From: Massospora cicadina
Lineage: Eukaryota; Entomophthoromycota; Entomophthoromycetes; Entomophthorales; Entomophthoraceae
Direction of reading: 5' to 3'
Assembly (NCBI GenBank): GCA_022478985.1
Contig: JAKSZP010017508.1
Span: 1-64,000 of the forward strand
Length of the DNA stretch: 64,000 nucleotides
The notes below the pieces were generated by a model. The model was not told the origin of the DNA, made no database searches, and worked only from the letters and a program-made list of their open reading frames with translations. Numbering within the stretch: position 1 is the stretch's first letter; every line of letters starts with the position of its first letter. The translations under genes and the position numbers were made by a program. Of the stretch, positions 32,810 to 42,865 are shown in pieces.

Positions 32810-33807
32810 CTAAAGGGAAAGTCCATTGGTAGGGACTTTCAGAATAGGTGGGAGAGATTTGACTCTGGAGTAAAACGCCACCAAAAGGAAGACACAATTG
32901 GCAAGAAGACTCTCAAGGCAAGGGTAAATGGAGGGGAGGAACTCCTTTGTGCAAAACATTTGGGAATGGGCCTCATCTAATACCCTGCACATGTCAGGCA
33001 CAGTATTGGTGGGGAGCGATGAAGGAGGGAAGCAAATGCATGCACCCAAAAGAGCCATCTGGGGGACAAACTTCTTGGGAAGCCCCTTAGCCAAGCTCTT
33101 ACAAAGGGCTCAGTATAGCACCAGGATGCACCAATCCTTCAAAACCTGAGTCTTGAGGCCCAACACAATGTGAAAATTGGTATGAACCAAAGTGGGTTCA
33201 CACCAAATCCTAGCAACAGTGTTAGCAAAAATAAGGGCCTGGTTGGCCTCAAAGATATCATAAGCGGCAACCTCAGGACTGGTTGCAAGTGTGGATGACA
33301 AGTAGGCATTCACGAGCTCTGACATCAAGTTGAGCTCAAGACCCAATGAAGCCATGCTGCCCACATGAAGGGAGGAAGCAAGATTTTTTGAAGGGAAGAC
33401 ATTAAAAAGCAAAAACAAGAAGTCCAGAAGAAGATCCCCATCCAAAGTGAATTGATCTCAGATCAGGGTTTCTTTGGACTGAATGGCTTCAGAAGGCTGA
33501 AGAGATATTGAATATGTGAAAGGGGATCCTGCTTGACCCATCAGGATGTTTGACTAACTGCACCTGAAGCCACAGAGGCTTGTTCAGGTTGATCAATTGG
33601 TGCTATCACAACAGGTTGCAAAACCAAACTTTCTAGTATTGTTGAAGTGTAGCTGGTTGACCCAGCTTGAGGAACCATGGGCAACACGCCCAAGTTGACA
33701 ATAGCTCACCGCATGGACTTGCTTAGCCTTAGGAAGGCTCGTCAGTCTGAGGTGGAAAGGCTATTGAGATAACGTTTGTACTTGGAGGAGCGCGAAAAGC
33801 CAGACAT
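32810..33807 (-). pseudogene. Antisense ORF of Gy4 (between pol and 3' LTR)
   Basis: Minus-strand reading frame of about 330 codons. ATG at 33807 lies 55 bp inside the 3' LTR and opens with MSGFSRSSKYKRYLNSLSTS, followed by FLRLSKSM and later, after one frameshift near 33540, by long clean stretches (e.g. DLLLDFLFLLFNVFPSKNLA and KKFVPQMALLGACICFPPSS). The in-frame stops are again TGA where CGA is likely (three of four, including LVLY.ALCKSL). Loss by CpG decay implies it was coding. Function unknown. Antisense ORFs at this place are known in some plant Ty3/gypsy elements; here transcription would run away from the 3' LTR. Hydrophobic segments are present, but no clear signal peptide. Confidence 0.6.
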
Positions 33808-33848
33808 TGTGACCTGAGAAGAAGGGTACCCGCTGCTTATATCCAGTC

Positions 33849-33861
33849 AAGGTGGGGGAAG
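33849..33861 (+). promoter_or_regulatory. Polypurine tract of Gy4
   Basis: AAGGTGGGGGAAG directly before the TG of the 3' LTR; the standard plus-strand priming site. Confidence 0.85.
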
Positions 33862-34739
33862 TGTTGAGTAATTGACTGGACCTAATCGTCAGATATTTGA
33901 TAGGGACATAATAAGGTTAGCATGTTTAAAAACTTATTATGGATCATATCAGATATCAGCGATTATGGACCAGGTATATTCTAAGCTTATGCAAAGCTTA
34001 GAATCCGTGGCCTAGCGATTTCACTTAATTATATTTGACTATGATGACATGGGCTTGAGGGCTTTGCTGGTTAGGTCAGACTTAGATTAAGTTTTGACTT
34101 AATGACTTGGGCATGTGGGCTTTGTTGGTCTATGTCAAAATTAGTTTTTAATGTCAGTCAAGTTTTCAATCAAATTAATTACTAATTAGTGATATGAATC
34201 GCCTTGGTATGTGCTGCTGATTGCATGTGAAAGTGAATCAGTTCAGCTATTTTGAAGATGCATATGAAACGCCATCTCAAGAATGATGACGGTGTTTACA
34301 CTGACCCTGAGGCTGAGCATGATGCCCTGAGTCAAAGTATATGTAGACGTTCTTACAAACTTTTTATGTGGCCAAGTGCCACTGAAAATAAGATGTCATG
34401 GGTAAGATGTGGTGAACATCAAACCCTATAAATAACCCTTAAGTTGACACTAATAAAATATATTTCCTCTACTGGACGAGTTTATAATTTATCTTATAAA
34501 CTTTTTGCGTTAGCACTTCATTTTGTATTAGTCAATTTTCACTTGGGATCAGTAGGATCAGGGCAGCGTGCCATCATCCAAGTGAAATGACAGGGTATAC
34601 GATTGGAGTATTACCAAGAAGCTATATTATAAATTTTAAATTCACCATCCTGTCTATTGTCCTCACACAATAGACGCTCAAAACCACATCCCACCCTTGA
34701 AGAAGAACCAGCCCTCTGAAGCAGACCCCAAATTCAACA
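33862..34739 (+). repeat. Gy4 3' LTR
   Basis: 878 bp, same length and ends as the 5' LTR. Compared with it, at least fifteen positions show the TG/CA or CG/TG/CA alternatives expected when methylated CpG decays independently in two copies. Confidence 0.93.
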
Positions 34740-35200
34740 ATGGTCCCTCACCTGAAAAAAGTCAAAACTGGGGCTAAGCTAAGACCGCCTTAATAAAGGA
34801 CTTTGGAAGAGATGAGACCCTGTACCCTCAAAAAGCAGGCCTTCATGGGTACTTATATCAAACACAAGGAATTATTAACTGAGTATACCAATCAATTTTA
34901 ACTATGAAGCACAGATCTTGGTTACCCAAAACCATATTTTTCTAGTCGAAGCATAACTGCTGCCATCTTCGCCTTGGCGTCTCTTTCTAACTTGCAGTTG
35001 CATATCAGTGCTGTTAGACACTTCACAAGCATCCTGGACATAAAAAAGGCTCTCATTAAAAACCCCGCTAGTCTATTCCAGAAGGCCTCCAATCCTAGCT
35101 TCTCTTTAACCAATAACCACAGTTTAACGCCCTTGAGAAGAAGGGGCTATCAGAAAGAATATACAATGCACTTAATATAAAAGATGTCATCATGCAGATG
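34740..35200 (+). pseudogene. Gy3 gag, capsid part (after Gy4)
   Basis: Starts MVPHL, which also begins a capsid segment of Gy6 (DIMVPHL), then the pattern KQAFMGTYIKHKELLTEYTN, EAQILV and ISAVRHFTSI. The short open frame 34974-35180 holds the C-terminal capsid helices. No zinc knuckle was found. Joining this to the collagen-like part left of Gy4 is inferred from the order alone. Confidence 0.65.
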
Positions 35201-35454
35201 AAGAATGCTATAAGAGAATCTCTGATGAGGATTAAAAATCCCCGTCAACATGAAGGATAGGTTCTTCAAGTTGACAACTACCAAACGCCTCAACCATCTA
35301 CTCCTTGGGCTTTTATTTCTGTGGCTCATTCTACTAGTAATATCGTTGATATGTCTACCAAAAATAAATGCAGTGATTTAGATTACATCTGCTCCTTCTG
35401 TGTCCCTCTGACTTATTTCTTTACCCTAAACCTGTAATTTGGTACTCTTGCCCA

Positions 35455-35780
35455 GGTAAAAATTCAAGTGTGCCAATCTATATAAGCCATTGTTGATACT
35501 GGATCTCCAGTAAATATTATATTTTTCTAAACTGGTCATTTTTTTCAAAGTTGTACCTGACCTCCAACTTAATGTTAGTATAAAACTGCAGGCCCCCAGT
35601 GTACTAGGTCACTTGATGCTTATTCAGCCTTAAGCTTATGTTTTGGGAATATTTTATAGAGGCCCCTGCTGTTGTTCTTAAGAATAAGAGCTACTACTCA
35701 TCATTAGGGACGCAATTCTATGTGAGCAATCAGTGATTTTTAACCTTTCTGAGTCTTATTTATATATATTTGGGCATCGG
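35455..35780 (+). pseudogene. Gy3 protease relic
   Basis: IQVCQSI.AIVDTGSPVNII (about 35460-35520) is the retropepsin start with Asp-Thr-Gly at about 35496-35504; LDAYSALSLCFGNIL follows in another frame. The ILIG hallmark near the end is decayed. Non-functional. Confidence 0.7.
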
Positions 35781-35914
35781 GTACTGCTTATCTTCCAAAT
35801 GCTCATAACCAAGGAGGACAATCCCATTAAAGGAACCTGCCTATTGGAAGAAGACCTAACTTAATACCAAATTGAGTATCATTTAGTCAGGCTTCATGCA
35901 AAAATGCTTCCTCA

Positions 35915-36200
35915 GTATGCTGAAGCTCAGGAAGGAATGTCGTTATATGCTCCATATAAAGTTGTAATTTAACTCAGGAGCAAGATATAATAGATACCCA
36001 CATCTAAGTACACATAACAAAGTATTAACCTAGAGGGTCACGGGGTTGAAAATTTGTCTGTTAAGGAGATATTGTCCTGCTCAGGCATCCTGGATCCAGA
36101 CTATTTAGAGTACATTTCGTTTTGCTAGGTATTATAATTTCAAACTTTTGTGTCATAAGGGAAAAGACCCTATAGCTTATGTTCGTCTGTTGACCATTGA
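35915..36200 (+). pseudogene. Gy3 dUTPase-like module
   Basis: QEGMSLYAPYKVVI (motif 1 position, with Met-Ser for Tyr-Asp), and SGILDPDYLEYISF (about 36087-36130), an almost textbook motif 3 (GxIDPDYxxxI). After a frame change it ends KGKDPIAYVRLL, the position of the conserved GxRIAQL strand. Several stops in the middle. The best motif 3 in the window. Confidence 0.65.
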
Positions 36201-37220
36201 GAATCACATAGTGTACATAAATTTGTTACTCTCTGGGATTTCAGACTTGAAGATCCTCCTACTATAGCCACCATTAAACATAATATCAGCTTGGACCCAA
36301 TCAAAGCCCAATGAGAGGCAGCTGAGCAACTCTATACCAAATATTCCAATATTTTTTCTTCTGGGTCTTATGATTATAGAAAATTGACCAGAGTGATTAA
36401 TTAAGTAATACTGGAGATGTTTTGCCAATGCAGACCAAAACTTAGAAAAATTAAAAATGGAAGAAGCTCAAGTAACCAGTGAATTAAAACAACTTTTGTG
36501 CGGTTCAGCCTCTTAGAACCATTAAAAAGTAATTAGGTTTTGCCTCTGTTTTTCGCGAAGAAGAAAAGATGGTACCCATCGCATGGTGATGGATTATTGC
36601 AAACTGAATTCGTTTACCTAAAAGGACACTATCCCTTACCTAGAATTGAATAACTTTGGGTTCTGGCTGGTTTGCAGTTCTTCTATGCTATGGATCTAAC
36701 CCACAGGTGCTGGCAAATAGAATTTTCCCAAGAAGATTGATTTAGTGCTCCTTGATCGCTAAAGAGGGCCTGTCAAGATGACTCAAATGCCGCAGGAACT
36801 ATGCAAAGCCCCTGCTACGTGCCCATGAGCCATGAATGGCATTTTAGGAGACCTGAAAATTTCCTGTTTCTTGGTATGTCTAGCCGATATTAACATCTTT
36901 TTCCTAGACTTTTGGCTCCCATATTAACCACTTATATCAAGTATTTGACCAATTACTATCAGCGTTATTATAATTGAAACCATCAAAGTGCACCTTTTTC
37001 CAGCGCAAAATGGACTTTTTCTAAGACACAAAGTAACTAACAGAGGTATCCAACCACTGAACAATAAAGCTATGGCCATACACAAGAAGTCCATACCAAA
37101 GAGTCTAAGGGACATTCAGGGTTTTCCTGGGGGATGGTGGGTTATAATTGAAAACTATTTCCCACTTTGCCGAGCTTGTATAGCCTCTGACCTACCTATT
37201 ACAGAAAATGTGCCTTCCTA
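36201..37220 (+). pseudogene. Gy3 reverse transcriptase
   Basis: Linker LYTKYSNIFSSGSYDYRKLT, then VMDYCKLNS, FYAMDL.HRCWQIEFSQED, MPQELCKAPATCP and a decayed YLDD box reading Cys-Leu-Ala-Asp at 36877-36888; then PKSLRDIQGF. Frames change repeatedly. Inactive. Confidence 0.75.
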
Positions 37221-37689
37221 CTGGGAGTTATCTTAACAACAATCCTTTGAAGTCTTACACCTGTCATTAACTAAGTCTCCTAAGCTAATAAATCCTAAAT
37301 TTAATAAGCCCTTCCTGCTTTTCACTAATGCCAACAATGTTACAGTTGATGCCATTCTAGTGCAACATGACAATAACCAGGTAGACCATCCAATTACATA
37401 CTTGCAAGAATCTCTCCAAAGATGAGCAAAACTATAGCTTCATCAGGTACAAGTCTTTAGTGGTAATTCTACTTATTAAGCAACTTTTTGTTCTTTATGG
37501 ATTGCACTTTACTGTTTTCTCTGATAACGCCTCCCTTCACTGGTTACAATAGATATGTGAACCTGATTGTCATGGAGCATATTGGTAAAATTGATACTAG
37601 CCTCCAGTCATGGTGGGTAACCACCCAGAACGCAAACAAGAATGCTGAAGGCATAGCCATCCATAAAACCTGGTAGCTTATGGAAAGGT
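37221..37689 (+). pseudogene. Gy3 RNase H
   Basis: FNKPFLLFTNANNVTVDAILVQ (TDAS changed to TNAN), KQLFVLYGLHFTVFSDNASL (about 37480-37535), HWLQ.ICEPD and NANKNAEGIA near the end, which corresponds to NADGLSRLP in intact copies. The frame is lost where the repeat-F insert begins. Confidence 0.7.
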
Positions 37690-38156
37690 AAAATTGAGGG
37701 ATGGCGACTAACAATCACCATTACCAGCATACCTCCTAGCAACCACGCCACTGCCAAGATGGCGGCTGTAAGTTCAGACGCAGTTCTTTCTTTAGGGCCC
37801 ACAGGGAACCCTGAATCACTCTGAAAACATGGGTTGCTGACTGTGCAGAAAGCTCAAAAAACTTCGCTCACTGGGAAGAAGGAATCTCAAAATCAAGGTC
37901 ACATCCTGACGCCACACAGCATCCTAAATGGGGGACAACACAGGAGGCCACTATAATGATTCCCCACATGAGGAGGGAGTGCAGAAGTGTTTTAATGATG
38001 GCTACCATGGACCAGTAATTGCTTAGACTGGGAGAAATGGGACCTATTGGGCAGAAGCTAGCAGATAGAGAATGTAATTTATACTAATGAAAAATCTACG
38101 CGAAAATTGTTTTTTAAAACCCAAAAATAAAAATTTGACTGATAACCATACCTGTG

Positions 38157-38799
38157 TGTAACAAATGGAACCTCCAAGATGTCATACAACAAAAGCCTTA
38201 CATTTGGCGCCTTTAATCAACACCTAAATAGGTCCAACGCCAAGTTGGACCACTGAGGAAAGCTGTAAGAGCTGATACTACCTACCCATCTTAACCTTAA
38301 ATTTAAAGAAATCTCAAATATGAAATAAGAATGACTGAGGAGATAGTATGCAAACCCCTAAAGTAACCTTAATTTTAACAATGTAATAATAATTCTAAGC
38401 GAGGTAATTTCTGGCATTTGCCTGGCGTTGCAAGTCCAAAAAGAAAAAGCCAGAGTAAATGGGGAAAGCCAATGACACAAACGCTCAAGGTTTTGTTTAC
38501 GTGACAAAACCTTATCACGCCGCAACATTCCAGGCAAAGCATGGGGCCTAAATGGACGTGGAAGCTGCAAAATTACAACCTGAGGTTTGGAATGACGTGG
38601 GATCAACCTTTAAGTTCATTCTTTGGAAAATACTCCCCAGGCCATACTTTAGGCTCTTTTGAGCCTAAAAAATAGCTCAGAGAAGTCACAGCTTAAGTGA
38701 CACTGACCTCAGTCAGAAATCCCCATGCGTTTTAACTTGTGATTCAGAATCCAAATTCTGAGACAAAATGGGGCGATCAGTTCAACCCATATTATTACA
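38157..38799. repeat. TRIM-a left LTR
   Basis: TGTAACAAATGGAACC ... ATATTATTACA. Shared blocks with the right copy include TGGACCACTGAGG / GGGACCACTGAGG, GATACTAC, ATGCAAAC(C/T)CC, CTGGCATTT and AGAAATCCCC. Confidence 0.88.
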
Positions 38800-39312
38800 T
38801 TACCCCTCGTCAAAGGAAGCCCTATAAAAGTAGAGATCCCAAGCAGGATGCTGCCGCCACAAGGGCTTCTTGGAGTGAGGAACCTTGAGCCCCAAGAATT
38901 ATATCCAGAGTAAATTCCTGATCCATCGTGGTGAGGGAAGCCTGACAAGGGCATGTTATGATTGTGCTGGTGGAATCAGCGCATCTGACGTGGTGGATCA
39001 CGCCTAAAGCTTATCTGGGATGCACTCCCTAAAGAGGGTGCACAGTCCAGAGAGGCCAGGCGGCTACCCCCACATAAGGTGGGTTGACCAATAGTGAGGG
39101 AACTTGCCAGGACAGGTTCCCTCAATGCCCTCTGATCTTTTGTGAGGGGGAGAGTCATCAAATAAACACCCACCATCAACTTGGTTTCAGGGTTGGCCAT
39201 CAGTCAGCAGCTCCCTCCGGTGCTAGTTGCTCACAACTGGGACTCAAGGTGACAATGAGGCTGAATGTGTGGATATTGGAATTGTTTGAGGAAAAGAATG
39301 AGTTCAGAATTA
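38800..39312. other. TRIM-a internal region
   Basis: 513 bp. The longest frame (minus, 38976-39200, 74 codons) shows no domain and I do not call a gene. A plausible tRNA primer site next to either LTR was not found. Confidence 0.6.
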
Positions 39313-39955
39313 TGTAACGAGTGGAACCGCTAGATTCCATTTGCCAAATTCCTTACAAATGGCACCATCAATTGATGTCAAAATAGGTCCAATGTCAAGT
39401 GGGACCACTGAGGTAAGCTGTTAGAGCTGGATACTACTGACCCTTTTAACTTTGAAATCTAAGGAAATCTTGAATGTGAAAAAAGAACAACAGGTGAGTG
39501 AAGATGCAAACTCCTGAATTAACCTTTTATTTTATCTAGCGTAATAAAATTCCTAATGAGGTGATTCCTGGCATTTCAGTGGCGTTTCAAGTGCAAAAAA
39601 TGACAGAGCAACTGGGGAGGGTTAATGCTTTAAATGCTAAAAGTTTTTGTTCACTTGACAAAACCGTGTCACATCATAAAATTCCAGGTAAGGCATGGGT
39701 CCTAAAAGGCAATGGAAGCTTAAAAAACTGAGCTGAGGTTTAGAATGGTGCAGGCTAAACTTTTTAAGTCGCACTTTGGGAAGCCATCTCCAGGCCTTGC
39801 TTTACGCTCTTTTGAGACTATAGAATGGCTCAGAGAGTGCACAACCCTGGTGCAGAGCTGACCTTGACCAGAAATCCCCCCGGGCAGTTTGACTCAGGAT
39901 TTGGAATCTTAATTCTGAGTTGAATTGTGACAATTGGTCGATCCATATTGTCACA
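39313..39955. repeat. TRIM-a right LTR
   Basis: TGTAACGAGTGGAACC ... ATATTGTCACA. The first block differs from the left copy at CpG (CGAG against CAAA), in line with CpG decay. Confidence 0.88.
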
Positions 39956-40179
39956 CTGTGGGGATGATTGTCTTAAGTGCTAGGTTTTGGTGAACATATA
40001 TAAAATTCTTAATAACTAAGGGTAACACAAATCCAATTCTGCTGGATTGACATTCCAAAATTTTCATGATGCCAGATTAATCTCATCCTGGCTGATTGAA
40101 TTTCGCTTTAATTAAGCCACCAAATTTCTTCCCAGTGTGATTCCGCTTAACATATTGGTGACACTTCGTGCAGTGGGCG

Positions 40180-40690
40180 ACTGGGTGCGCCCCTGGACAG
40201 ACCACATATTGGAGGTCCCATTGGGTACTAAAAGGATTTAAAGCGCCTGAAACTGCTGGGGTCAGGCTTGCCTTTACTTGCTGACAGGAAACATATTGAT
40301 GAGGTTTAAAACCCAAGTATACTTCAGATGACTTAATTATGACAGGCCTTAGAATTATTTCATCTTAGTGGACCCTATTCATTAAAGGCCCAAGATTGTT
40401 GAGGTAGAGATGACCACAACTTTCTCGTTGGCAGTGGCTTCTTACCACCACCACCTCCACACCTTAAATTAGCTTCACCAACTCTTTGGTGGTGAGGTAG
40501 GGAAGTAAGGGGGCAATCTTGAGTGTGTAGGCTGTCACCCATCTCTCATCCACCACAAGTGCTAACTCACCCTGGACACAAGAGGGATGGATTTCTTCTT
40601 CACCCACTTTTTTGCTTAGCACGGGAATTACATACAGTTGAGGTGCAGGGGGTGCTACCCAGGACTTCTACTGATGTATGTTTAGCTCAT
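40180..40690. repeat. Repeat F, copy 2
   Basis: Second copy of the repeat at 10.2-10.83 kb. On the minus strand (40083-40316) a 77-codon frame has a Cys/His cluster, CPGAHPVAHCTKCHQY, that might be a zinc-binding motif; the first copy is too decayed to confirm coding. Confidence 0.5.
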
Positions 40691-40780
40691 TAGGCTTTAC
40701 AATTACAAAACTATGATTTTATAATTTGTTCATTGACCCGGTGCCTTAACCAAAAAACTATTTGTCTCTCTTGTTTGTCA

Positions 40781-41830
40781 GTTCTGAAAGTTTTATTCAC
40801 TGAGGAGGACCACTTATATGAACTCCTTTTTCATTCCATAAAATGGTCATAAGAAACTTCTAAAATCTATAGTGAGCTCAAACAGCAAGCAGTCAATACT
40901 CAGATAACTGATGGCATGCTCTTTAAAGTAAAAAGAAAGTGGCTCCCTTATGTACGGCCCTCTGATCATAATGAGGTTATTATGGAATGACATACTATCA
41001 CCAAATATAGTGCAGTGAAAAAACTCACCGATGGTTGAAATCTCGATATCTCTGGGACATAATGCTCAAATCAGTAGATGATTTTTTAAAGCCTGTATCA
41101 CTTATTACCAGAATGATTGACTTACATAAGGTTTCAACACCAATTAGTTTCTCCTTTGGCCCCATTTCACATGGTAAGAATTGACGTCATAGGTCCTCTC
41201 CCTAAAGGAGTACACACTCACCAATATTCTGGCTGTGGATTACCTTGCCGTATGGATTGAAGCTATATCCTTCCCTACTTCCACTTCTCAAGCATCCACA
41301 TTATATCTGTACTTTCAACTCTTCATCCAGCATGGTAGTCCAAGGGTGCTTCTATCTAATAACATCTTAAATACTACCTCAGAAGTAATCTGAGAATTAA
41401 TGTCCTATTTGATACTCTCCAAGCTTTGAACCACCCAACAACCCTCCACAAATGGGCGTAGAACAAGTTAATGGCATTTTTATCTCCATTTTTAGAAAAG
41501 TGGCTTCTACTGATCCACTGTGATGGAATCATTTCCTACCAGGTGCCCTACTTGTCTATCAGGTCAGCTACCACAGGCTGATAATGGTGACACCCTTTAA
41601 GGCGCTTTATGGCAGGGAACTCCTCTTACAAACTAGTTACAACCCTTTGTTGACATTGACACCTCCTTAAACTTCTTAGTTCTCTGCAAGGCTTAACTGA
41701 TGAGAATATCCAACTGCAGTCCCTAGCTATGTATGCTTTGGTGCATGCCACAACTAGGGAGATGGGACAAAACAATATATGAAGGCCCTCTTTAATGGTG
41801 TAACAATTAGGGACATAGTATGTTCTATAA
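40781..41830 (+). pseudogene. Gy3 integrase
   Basis: The pre-integrase part TDGMLFKVKRKWLPYVRPSD (about 40905-40965), then a decayed zinc finger, FHMVRIDVIGPLPKG (Asp near 41183), and separate pieces of the core ending near MVTPFKALYGRELL (about 41590-41625) and the helix SLAMYALVHATTREMGQ. The Asp of RIDV is kept; the second Asp region reads LLSNN. Frames change often. Confidence 0.75.
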
Positions 41831-42000
41831 ATATCGCCCCAGGAGAAGAACCAGCAAGGTTATGACGTCTTAATCTGATCCATATAACGATTTTCGTAAA
41901 AGTAGTTTAGAATATTCTATTGTAAGCTTTGATAAGGGTAATGTAATTAAACGGAGTACATGGGCGATTCTCAGAACTTTTGTACCCCTCTAACAGGATT

Positions 42001-42012
42001 TGAGGGGGACAT
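42001..42012 (+). promoter_or_regulatory. Polypurine tract of Gy3
   Basis: TGAGGGGGACAT immediately before the 3' LTR. Confidence 0.7.
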
Positions 42013-42540
42013 TGTCAATACTCAAACTTTGGAAAAAGGAAAATCATATAAGACTGAATTAAATCTTCTTTTCTTACTTATAGTTCAATCCCTGACCCCA
42101 ATTTAACAAAGGCATCAACCCCTTGAACTATCCAATGTAAAGAGAAATAATTACGATGAAATTAAAACCAAGAAACAAAGAGGCCACCCTATCAATTCTA
42201 GAAGACTACCATGAGACAAAGGAAGACGTCTCATAACGAGCCTCTTCCTGAAGCTCAAAAAAGATCCAGATTATCAATAAAAAGGGAACGTACCGTGTGT
42301 GACAAACCTATCACTCTATTAATATCCTGACCTCTAAATAAAAACATTTATCTTTTTCGCTTATACTACTTATAAATAAGCTTCCTATCTTTGTGATTTT
42401 ATTAAAGATATTCAGCAAGCCTTGGTCAACTCAGTAGTTCTGTACCCTTGCTGTAATTCTATAAAATAATCTCCACATCTAACTCCAAGCAGCTTCTAAG
42501 CTTTTTCCTTCACCCAGCCCTGCTATCTACAATTTTGAAA
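42013..42540 (+). repeat. Gy3 3' LTR
   Basis: Pairs with 23699-24214: GAGGCCACCCTATCAATTCT, GAAGACGTCTCATAACGAG, GTGTGACAAACCTATCACTC, TTCAGCAAGCCTTGG and CCCAGCCCTGCTATCTACA recur in the same order. The LTRs are clearly diverged (roughly 15-20 percent by eye), so Gy3 is older than Gy4. Confidence 0.82.
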
Positions 42541-42865
42541 CTTCCCATAGAGATAGGTCTAGAATTGTTCATAGCTAAGAGTAACTCTAGGAATTCTCAC
42601 TCCATGATCCTATAATTGTATAATGCCTTGGATAAAGTTTTACTGAAGTAGGTAAGTGGTGGTTGAATCTATTGGAATCAAGTTGTGCTAGGATAGCTCC
42701 AATCAAGACATTGATAACATACATTAACAAAAAGAAGGCTTTTTGAACTCAGGGTGTACCAAGATTGTTAAATTCACTAAAAATTTTCTTAAAGAGTCAA
42801 AAGCATGTCATTGTGATTCTTACCAGTGAAATGGTACTTCCTTATGGAGTAGGTAGATGAGGGAC
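42541..42865 (-). pseudogene. Gy2 RNase H, N-terminal part (minus strand)
   Basis: Minus-strand reading from 42865: FHW, HAFDSL, NNLGTP, then VLIGAILAQLDSN (about 42700-42660), corresponding to the TDASxxAxGAILxQLD start of RNase H, followed by a decayed LAMNNSRP. It meets the C-terminal half at 23693 when Gy3 is removed. RT should continue to the right but Gy5 intervenes. Confidence 0.7.

Larger units (their letters stand above)
25596..34739 (+). mobile_element. Gy4: nearly complete Ty3/gypsy element with antisense ORF
   Basis: Bounded by two 878-bp LTRs of equal length (25596-26473 and 33862-34739), both TG...CA. Internal order: primer site, gag, protease, dUTPase-like module, RT with intact YLDD, RNase H, DD35E integrase, AT-rich tract, antisense ORF, polypurine tract. 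Defects are mostly single TGA codons at former CGA and a few frameshifts, so it is the youngest or best kept gypsy element here. No 5-bp target duplication is visible (GCCAC left, ATGGT right), which is odd. It sits inside Gy3 gag. Confidence 0.9.
38157..39955. mobile_element. TRIM-a: short non-autonomous LTR element with CTGTG target duplication
   Basis: Two direct repeats of equal length (643 bp: 38157-38799 and 39313-39955), both beginning TGTAAC and ending in CA, enclose only 513 bp. CTGTG flanks the unit on both sides (38152-38156, 39956-39960). These are the marks of an LTR retrotransposon without gag or pol. Orientation is uncertain; a purine-rich tract GACGAGGGGTAA reads toward the left LTR on the minus strand, suggesting minus. 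The LTRs have diverged visibly, so the insertion is old. Confidence 0.85.
37690..40780. mobile_element. Insert splitting Gy3 (repeat F copy 2 plus a TRIM-like element)
   Basis: Gy3 RNase H ends near 37680 and integrase starts near 40800, so the DNA between was inserted. It consists of unidentified sequence (37690-38151), a non-autonomous LTR element (38157-39955), and repeat F copy 2 (about 40180-40690). No transposase or polymerase was seen. The outer limits are approximate. Confidence 0.5.
23699..42540 (+). mobile_element. Gy3: Ty3/gypsy element interrupted by Gy4 and by a repeat-F insert
   Basis: Two similar LTRs (23699-24214 and 42013-42540) bracket the whole stretch, and CTTCC occurs on both sides (23694-23698 and 42541-42545) as a 5-bp target duplication. 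Removing Gy3 rejoins the RNase H frame of Gy2 (GGGAAGT to GAAGTATTTT). Inside are, in order, Gag with a collagen-like segment, [Gy4], capsid, protease, dUTPase-like module, RT, RNase H, [insert 37690-40780], integrase. Once the inserts are removed it is about 6.6 kb, normal for the family. All domains are broken. Confidence 0.8.

Noticed and set aside
33110..33445. Minus-strand 111-codon ORF as a host gene
   Set aside because: It lies wholly inside Gy4 between pol and 3' LTR and is one part of the longer antisense frame 33807-32810; reported as an element-borne ORF.
32810..33807. Envelope-like gene in Gy4
   Set aside because: An env gene would be on the sense strand after pol. The frame here is antisense and has no clear signal peptide or fusion-type features.
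25596..34739. Classical Neurospora-type RIP
   Set aside because: RIP favours CpA to TpA. The LTR differences are mostly CG to TG/CA, so a CpG-directed process is the better description, pending a computed count.
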